A model generated the notes under the pieces. The model saw only the letters and a program-made list of their open reading frames with translations, did no database searches and was not told the origin of the DNA. A stretch of 64,000 nucleotides of DNA from Acanthococcus lagerstroemiae. Lineage: Eukaryota > Arthropoda > Insecta > Hemiptera > Eriococcidae. The DNA lies in contig CM063106.1 of NCBI GenBank assembly GCA_031841125.1, forward strand, positions 44,195,806-44,259,805, read 5' to 3'. The position numbers were made by a program, and so were the translations under genes. Shown in pieces: positions 46,901 to 55,900 of the stretch (positions within the stretch are counted from its first letter, which is position 1; each line of letters begins with the position of its first letter).

Positions 46901-49900
46901 CCCTTTTCGATAGTCTATTTGCTAGGTCATGATACTTCAATTTTGGACGGATTTTGGTCATCTGTAGGCCCCTTACCCCCAAATTTGATGAATTTTGAAA
47001 AAAATTTTATGGATTCATACACTGGAGAGACTTCCATATTCAACGATGTGCGTGAAGCCACTTTAATAATCTGCATTCAGAAAGTCAAAAATTTGTGAAT
47101 ATGGAACCAAGTTTAGGTTGACAATTTGGATTTTAAAGCCCTAAGCCGGGTTAAATCGTGTATTCGAAACCCGTGACCTCGAAAACCCCTCTTTCAATCG
47201 TTTGTTTGCTAGGTTATGACACTTGGATTTTTGATGGATCTTGGTCATTTTTAGGCCCCTTGCCCCCCAAAATTGATGAATTTTGAAATTTTTTTCACGG
47301 ATTTGTATTTTGCAAGATATGCCCTTTCCAGCGATGTGCATGAAGGCATACCTTTCCATTTAAGATTCCAAAGTTGGTGGCACGTTACAGAACATTTTTC
47401 AAGCCCTAGAGAAACTAGACCTTGCCGCAGGAAGATGGCAATTTGTCCGGCAAAGATCCGCCAATCGGTTCGGGAAAAAAAGGGGGGTAACTTTCGTGGA
47501 ACACCCTGTATAGTCCTTCTGCATACGTACGTACTCTACCCACCTTTTCACTTTTCCTTCAGCTGTGGAAATATGCTCTGCCTCCTTGTATGTTATATTA
47601 CTTGCTTTCTTCCCTCTTTCTCCAAACTCCATTTTTACTTTTCTATAGGCCCGGTCTATTTGTCCTTTATTCATAAACTCCTCTATCTTATTTTTTTCCC
47701 TTCATCCATTACTCTGCCTTTTTACACTCTCTCTTTATTTAGATCCTTAACTTTTGATAAGCTGATCTACCGTCCCTGTCGTTTGCATTCTTATATTTTC
47801 TTCATTCATCCATCTTTCTGAGGATTTCCTCCTTCATCCCTGGTTTCTTTACTTCTCTCTTAGTTTTACCTAGATTCTCTTCTTCTGACTTACATATTCC
47901 CTTCTTTATTTTACCCCACTTTTCCTCCACACTGTTAATTTCTTGTGTTTTTTCAACCTCTAATTCTAATACAATATCCTCTGGATATTTCCCTGTAATA
48001 TTAATATTTTCCAACTTTTTCAAATTCCATTTTTTTACCTCTTCCTTTCTACCAAGTTTCTTCAATTTAAGCCTCCATTTCAGTACTACCATGTTATGAT
48101 CACTGTCAATATCGGCTTCCGGATAAGTTTTACAGTCTAATATTTGATGCCTAAAACGGTGTTTTGTAATAATAGATATAATTAATTTGATATCTACCCT
48201 TTGTTACGTGGACTCGTCCATGTATACCTTCTTCTACAGCGGTTTTTAAATTGAGTATTTCCTATAACTAGGTTTTACCTCGCACAAAACTTTATCAGAC
48301 GCTCTCCTCTTTCATTTCTCATTCCTAATCCAAAATTCTTAAAACAATATTACCTTCACCAACTTCAGCATTCCAATCACCCATAATAATAAGATTCTGT
48401 TTGCCTCCAACATGCCTCATGAGTCCTAATTCTTCATATACCTTCGCAATTTCTTCGTCCTCGTGAGTATTAGTAGGCATATACACTTGCATTATTATTG
48501 TAAGTACTGGTTTGTTATTGATTTCTATCAAGATTAACCTTTCATTCTGTTGTTTATAATTCATAACTTTATTACCTATTTGCTTATTCATAACAATAAA
48601 CAATTCCGATGCCTGCTTATGCTTACCCTTTTATTCCCTTTGTATTTATTATTCTAAAGTCTCCTGACCAAAAATCATTCTCCTCTTTCCACCTTACTGC
48701 ACTTATTCCAACTATTCCTATTAGGTCACGCTTCTTCATTTCTCTCTTAAGATTCTCTAATCTTCCAACTCCGTTCAAGCTTCTGACATTCCAAGTTCCT
48801 ATTTTAATTGTGCCTTTCTTTTTAAAACCTTCCGACATGATGATACTCCCCGAAGTAGTTCCCTCTCGGACATCCGAATGAGGAGCTTTTTACGTCCGGA
48901 AAAATTATTAATCTGTCGAAACGACATCATGAGTAATTAATACTTGGAAAAGCCACATTTCCTGGAAAGAGATACTGTTGTAGTTTTTCATTGCTTTCTA
49001 CAGGGTTTATCTGTCGGTGTTTGCCTTCTCCTAAATGCTTTTGGTCGCGATTTTAATGATATATAACCTCATAGAGTCTTTTTTTTTTAATTTTTTACAT
49101 TTTAGCCTACTCACCATGGCACGGTATCACCCAATAGGAGGTTTTTAAATGTGAACTCCAAAATATTAGCGAAAAAAGAAAATGAACGAATATCATTGAA
49201 AAGTCCATTTTTGTTCTTTGTAAGGACCTCTGACATGAGTGTTTTTTGTTTTTTTTTTTTTTGCCATTGAAAAACGTATTTGAACTTAACCAGGAGACCT
49301 ATTATGGAACTTTTATCACGATACCACAAATCGTTACAATGGTAACTTGATGCGGTTTACTGTACAAGTTACCACTGTAACGATTTGTACGATCGTGATA
49401 AAAGTTTCATAATAAGTCTCCAGGTTACATGCCATGTGTTAACAGCCCCTAGTATCTTAAACGATAAATTTAGTATTCAATATTGCGTGCTAGTCTTTAA
49501 TTGTACGTCGATATTATGATTGCAGAAAATTTGACCTCAAAGGATCGACAGTCGACCGAGAAGCATCGGACCGCGAAAAAGAAAAAGACTTGCCCACATT
49601 TAAAGACAACGACTTCGTGAAAGAAGGCATGAAAATATACATTGGCGACGAAGCCAAAGAAAAATTACTGAATACCTTGACGCACGATGTCGAAGTGAGT
49701 ATCGTTTTTCTACATACATAGACTGCTATAGTCGTGAGAATTCCGCGAGACAGACTGTACTCAATTCGACTGTGGTTTCAGTTTTTAACGAAACTCAACC
49801 TGATGGATTACTCGTTGCTGTTGGGCATACACGATTGTAACCGTGCCGAGCAGGAGCGCGCCGAGCAGCCTCCGGATAACGGCGATGCCGGTGAAGACGA

Positions 49901-52900
49901 CGAAGACAGCGAAGACCCGGAGCGGATGCAGTGGTGCTCGACGCCGCCCGATTCGCCGCATACGCTGATGCGCGAAATAAGCCTGCAGTACGACATTACG
50001 AGCATAATTCCAGAACTGGATATTTACGCCATTCCTAGTGCGGAAAGTACGTTCAAATTTGAAGCATGTCCGTCATTTGTTAATTTTATAATGATTTTTT
50101 GAAAAATCCGTATATTTCCCATTTACGGTAGTGGTAAAAACTGTGAAAGTCCCAACTGACTCAACTCAGAATTTCCAAGTATCAAAGGAGGCGGGGGGGG
50201 GGCCTTTTGACCTGTTGGGTTTTCCCAACTTCTCAACTCAATTCCCAAGTATCAAAGCAAAGAAAAAAAAACTTTTTAACTTGTTGGATTTTCCCAACTG
50301 CTGAGTGCAAAATTCCTAGAGAGGGAGTGAGTTGCCCCCGTCTCCCATCGGTACGCTCTTACCTGAAGATGAAATTGCGCCGGGTACCATTTCTTTGCGG
50401 TCCGCCGGAACGAAACAATCGAAAGAAGTGGGCGATCACGGACAGGGATTTACACGATGTAACTGTACCATAAAATGTACCACAAATTGATGTCACTGTC
50501 TAAAAAAAGTTTATTTGCCATTCAAAATGCCTTGCTGGAAGACCATGCTACGTAACTTTTGTACGTTCTTCCCGTATTTCTTTTCATTGGTACCTAGGCA
50601 GTTTATAAACTGTCTAAAGTCTGGTCCAGTTAGGAAACATAATTTTTTCACGGCGCTGATAACGTGTTCTTGAACTCGATCTTTTCCCTTCAACGTCACT
50701 ATGCCTATTTTCGATGTTTATTGCGGGTTGCAAATTATGTTTCTTAACTGGACCAGATTTTAGGGAGTCTATAAAAAGAATAAATATATTTACATACTGT
50801 CGACAATTTATAAATTACCTAGGTGGTTAATAAACTGCCGGTAACATACCGATAAAAAATTTGCTAAATTTTAAAAAATTTTACCGTGAACCGCGATCAG
50901 TTCTTCGAGGATCAGTTAGAGATGAAACTTGACTTTCATTTTTTTTTGGGGGGGGGGGGGTGGAGAAATGAAATTTGCCGACAAATATTCTTTTAAACTA
51001 GAAATTCTTCGACAAATTTTTTTAAATTTGAAAATTTGCCGATTTTTCATCAAAATATTTTTTAATTGAAAAAAATAAAATAAGCGAACGAACGTTCTTA
51101 GAGAATGAACAATTCAAATGAACAGTTACAAAATTTGCCGACTGCCAAATTATTGGGATGTTTAACCCCCTCCCCCCAGCATAGATTCGTCCCTGCAAAT
51201 GCAGATTAGAGCCTTTTCCACCAAGCGCTAGTCTAGGAAGGTAAGGTGGAAGGATGTTAGATACTTGAGAGGAACACACAACTTCCTTGACACATTAAGA
51301 TGGTCGTTGTTTACTTGTGGTGATCTTTTCTTTTTTTTTTTGAATTTCCTCGGATTCGTCTCCTAAAAGGTTCCCAATAACCCCCCCCCCCCCCAAAAAA
51401 AAAACAAAAACCTTTTAGGTCGATTGGGTTAGGGGAATCCGTGCCACAAGCTATCCCTTTCATTCTTATCGGAAAAACACATGGAGTTTTGACTTTTATT
51501 CCAGACTAAATTTACCTCTTGAGTCATTCTTCAAAAATGTTGATATTTCAGGTATGTTTTTTCATGGAGGAAAGTATGGGATATTTGAACTTTTTTTGAT
51601 GGGAGTTGTTAAGAGGCGTTCTGTATAACATATTGGTAATATTGGGCCGACAGTGAGTGGATCCTGTATTTTGACATGGTAATCAAAATGATGAATGCCA
51701 TGCCGAAGGACACATTAAAAAGTCCATGCCTCAAGGCAATAGCGAACAAAAAGTGTTCTGCCGTCGAGTAGATTCCAAAACAAAAAATTATATGAAGAGT
51801 TGATAAAGACATTCTAACCCATTAATTAGATGTAATTTATTTTCGGATGATGAACGTCTATCGTTGCATAAAGATGACCATGCCGAAAGACACTTTTTTT
51901 AAATTCTTAATTTTAGATAATAATATGCAAATGCACGAGTCCCGTCACAAAAAACCTGGATTTGATATGCGGACCGTATTGCTCTGATAAGAATATACAA
52001 TTTGACCATTAATTGCGACGAAAAAATATTGAAACTCCTGTTTTGTGATTGGTTGAAAAAGAGCTATGCCGATGAACAAAAAATCGAGGGACAATTTTCA
52101 AAGCTGGCCATACTGACTTCCACCTGTGAAGATGCGATTTCAATGTTACCTTGTGATTCCTTCATCCATTTAACGGACATTTTAGCATATTTAGTCCAAT
52201 TTTGACTCATTAAAAGGGGGTCAAATTTTCTTCTGAAAGCTTGAAAAAGTAGAATTCAGTCATATCTATCAAGGGGGGAAAAAAATCCACATCAGTAATA
52301 GCTTGTGAGATAACTGCTGGGGCTTATTGAAATGTCAACATTGCCAGAGAATAACCCTCCTATATTCACCAGGACCAAAGCCCGTAAATTAAACAATAGA
52401 ATATTTGCTATCGGATTCAGCTTGTGACATGGGAAAATAAGTCTTTTGCTTTCAACTATTAGATTTTAATAAAATCGTCAATTTTCTCAAATATCAGGCT
52501 CTAGGCCAAACAGAGAATTTAGTAAAAACAGAATAGTCATTGAAATTCGAAATTCAACGTTTTCTACCGACTTTCAGATTTTCGAAATGTCTTCCACATT
52601 TCAGCTTTGTTTCAACCTTTCAGATAACGTTCGATACTCAGCTGAAAATTTTCTACTTTTGAAATCCTGGGTAATTCATTTTTAAAAACGAAATTTGACT
52701 TTCAATTTGAGGAGGTAGAGAAGAAAAATTTCCCAACAAATATTTTTTTTAAACTAAAAAGTCGCCGACAAAATTTAAAAAAAAAATTGAAAATGTGCCG
52801 ATTTCTCAATCGAAATATTTTTCAATTGAAAAAAGAAAATAATTATAATTATAAACAAGCAAACAAACAAACAAGCATTCATAAAAAATGAAAAATTCAA

Positions 52901-55900
52901 GTGAACAGCTTCAAAATTTACCGACTGCAAAATTACTGGGGGTGTTCAACCCCCCACACCCCTATAATTTCGCCCCTGGGATCAGTATGCCGTACATCGA
53001 TACCAATTCGTCTTATCAGTTAGCAAAATGGTGGGAAATTGGAAGCTTTATAAACTTGTGACTGAAGTCAAATCACGTGCAAGGATTAAGTTAATCATAA
53101 GCCAAACAGCATTAAGCCATATTTAAGCCGGAAAATTAGCTTTAAGCCATAAGCCAAGTCAACCAGCAGCTTAAGCCAGTGACCATTGACCTAACATCCG
53201 TGCACGACGCATTCTGTGATGCTTTCGCTTGTTATTGGAAATCATTAGGATCTAAATAGCGGATGATCATGCCCGTACAAAATTTATAGAGCTTTAGTGA
53301 AGAGCTTTTGACGAGTACAACTGTTTGCGAAACGAGCCTAAAGCGAGTAGAGCAATCGCACGAGTATTTCAGAGAAAACGCACCCTGTTATTTTTTAAAT
53401 ACCTCGCGTTAGAGATAGAAATAAAGCGGCTAAAATGATTTCGTGTATTTCTTAGTCGTGTTACAACCTGGAAACCTGAGTACTGAAATCTGCCATTTTG
53501 AGTCGCTTGGTGCCCGCTGATTCACAGTTCGATGTGCGGCACGTTCCGCGTAGTGAATTATGAATCGTCGGGCACCAAGCGACTGAGAATGGCGGATGTC
53601 AGTACTCGGTTGTTTCTTGGTGCTTTAGTCGTGGAGTGTAACAAATTGTTTGAAACAATGTCAGTTACTGCAATCACACTTTGAAGAGTACATTGTCGTC
53701 ATTATTATTCGTTTCATCACCCTCATTATTCTATCCATTAGAGAGCTCCATCAACAGATTTGGACGATTGACCATATTTAGGTAGAAATTATAAAAATGA
53801 TAGACAACTAGTGGTGTACGATGGTTAGGGGGCAGATATACAACAATCTGTTCCTGTTGCCTCTGTTAAGTTCCATCTAATAAGCTCTGACATTGGAAAA
53901 AAGCTATCTGACTTGCTGCGCCCTATGAATAATGCTGCGAATCTTATGCGCTGAAAACGTGTGAAAATGCGCATAAAATATGCGTTTATTTTATCAAAAT
54001 ATGCCATAATTGAATCGGTTAGAACCAAAAGGGGTCAAGTCCAAAAATCGCACTTTTCAGGAAGCGAAAAAAACTGTTTTATCAGAAAATTTTAAAATCG
54101 TGGAATACGTCCTTCAGGGTGGTGGTAGAGGGTCACAAGAGACAACTTTTAAGCCCGGTCCCGTCGAATAAAATTTTGACGGGCCGGAGCTGGGGGTTCA
54201 AAGTTTTTGGACTTGATCCCTTTTGGTTCTGACCAAGTTTTTTGCAATTTTACGGCTCGAAATCCCCCCCTGCCTTTTGTAGCCAGACATAAAGGGGTCA
54301 CTTTAGTCTTGGTCCCATTCCAATCGAGCGAAATTCCTGCTTGTAAGAAAAAAGTTCTGAAGCTGTATTCGCCTATACAATTGAAGGGTAGGGTGTGCTC
54401 CCTACTGGCAAAACGAAATGCGGCTTGCTGATTGGTGAATTTGGTTGAAAAGGTGATCATGCGCGAAAAGTGACAAAACATGTTCTCCAAGAATTTCTAA
54501 ATATGACTCTACAGAAAGAAAATAACAGAATGAAAAGTTTTTGTTCTTTTCAGTTTTTCATGAAAAATGATATTTCGGATAATATTTGTCATCACTTTTC
54601 AACATGTGCAGTAGCGCTCCTGCAGTGTGCTGTATATGCGAATTGGAAAATTGCGATTTTGTTTCTGAAAATAGCACTTTTTAGGTATAAAAATGCGAAA
54701 AGAGGGGGTGGACCGGAATTTTTTATTTATTTCTATTTTTTACACTAAAATACACAATTTTCGAACAGTTTCTGGAAAAAATCTATTTTTTGAAAAAATT
54801 TTATTACAAAAATTTCACAGAAAGCGATGTTGCCAAAGAAAAACACTTTCCTAGCTGTTTCACGAAATTTCGACCACACCAGTAGACCCGCGATGCTTCA
54901 ATACCCCATAATCCGTGAAAAAAGCGAAAACGACAAGAGTGGACTTGACCCCTTTTGGTTCTAACCGATTCATTTATGCACTGAGAAGTCGAAATATGCA
55001 AAAACATACTTCGCAATTGGGGTATCATGTCAAAGGAAAAATAACGGGAAATTTACTGGTACTGCTATCAGCTCTTGAAAAGCAAAGGAAATTGACAAAC
55101 TGGTTGCTAAAAAGGATTTGCTGTACCCGAAAAACAGAAAAGGAAAATAAAGAATGTAAATTTGGCATGTACTTTTCATATAAAAACGAACAAAATAGGT
55201 ACAAGGAAGCAATCATCAATTTTTTTTTAATTAATTTATTTTTAATGAACAAAATATAAAGAAAGCCGTCATGTGAGCGCTAAATGATCACTCAACCTCA
55301 GTGCTGACTCTTAAGCATATAAGAAGGAAGTTTAAAAGAATGGACTCAACTATTATGATACTTTATCGTTTTATCACGATACCACAAACCACAAATCGTT
55401 ACAGTAGTAACTTAATACAGTCTATCAAATTACCACTGTAAGATTTGTGATATCGTGATAAAAAGTTTCATAATAGGTCTCCAGAACTGAATTTTCTCAG
55501 CATTATTCATTACAATCGCTGACAGTGCAGGTAGACCCTTGTTTTTTTTTCCACTACAGCAATCATCTTCTCTTTCACACACACTGGTTTCGTGAAAGAG
55601 AACCACTATTTTGGATCCTTGTCACGGTGGCCGGATCATTTTTAAGTAAATTGGTTCGAATGTATCATAGTTACAAAAATAGAGCAAAAATTCGATCTTT
55701 TTTTTCTTTTCTAAATGAAAATTGCTTTAAATACGTATTCCAAAAATATGCGCTGGAACCCTAAATATGCGCATTTAAATGGCGCTCATTTCACAGGACA
55801 TCTTTAAAGTCAGGCAGATTTTTTCGATTTACAAATTCTGTAGAAAAATATGCGTTCGCATAAAAATCGCAGCCTGACCCATGAAGCCCACTCTGTAAAA

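Larger units (their letters stand above)
44593..47508. mobile_element. 2.9 kb long-TIR foldback element, TA flank
   Basis: Ends TCGGGTGTTCCATGAAAG and complement of CAGGGTGTTCCACGAAAG, each bordered by TA, as in Tc1/mariner-like insertions. The inverted repeats run at least 340 bases (44593-44945 against 47155-47508), including 'cccgaaccgatcggcggatc' and 'tgcacatcgctggaaagggc'. The centre is a degenerate minisatellite that itself reverses orientation. No transposase ORF is visible, so it is non-autonomous. It splits one LINE in two. Confidence 0.85.
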
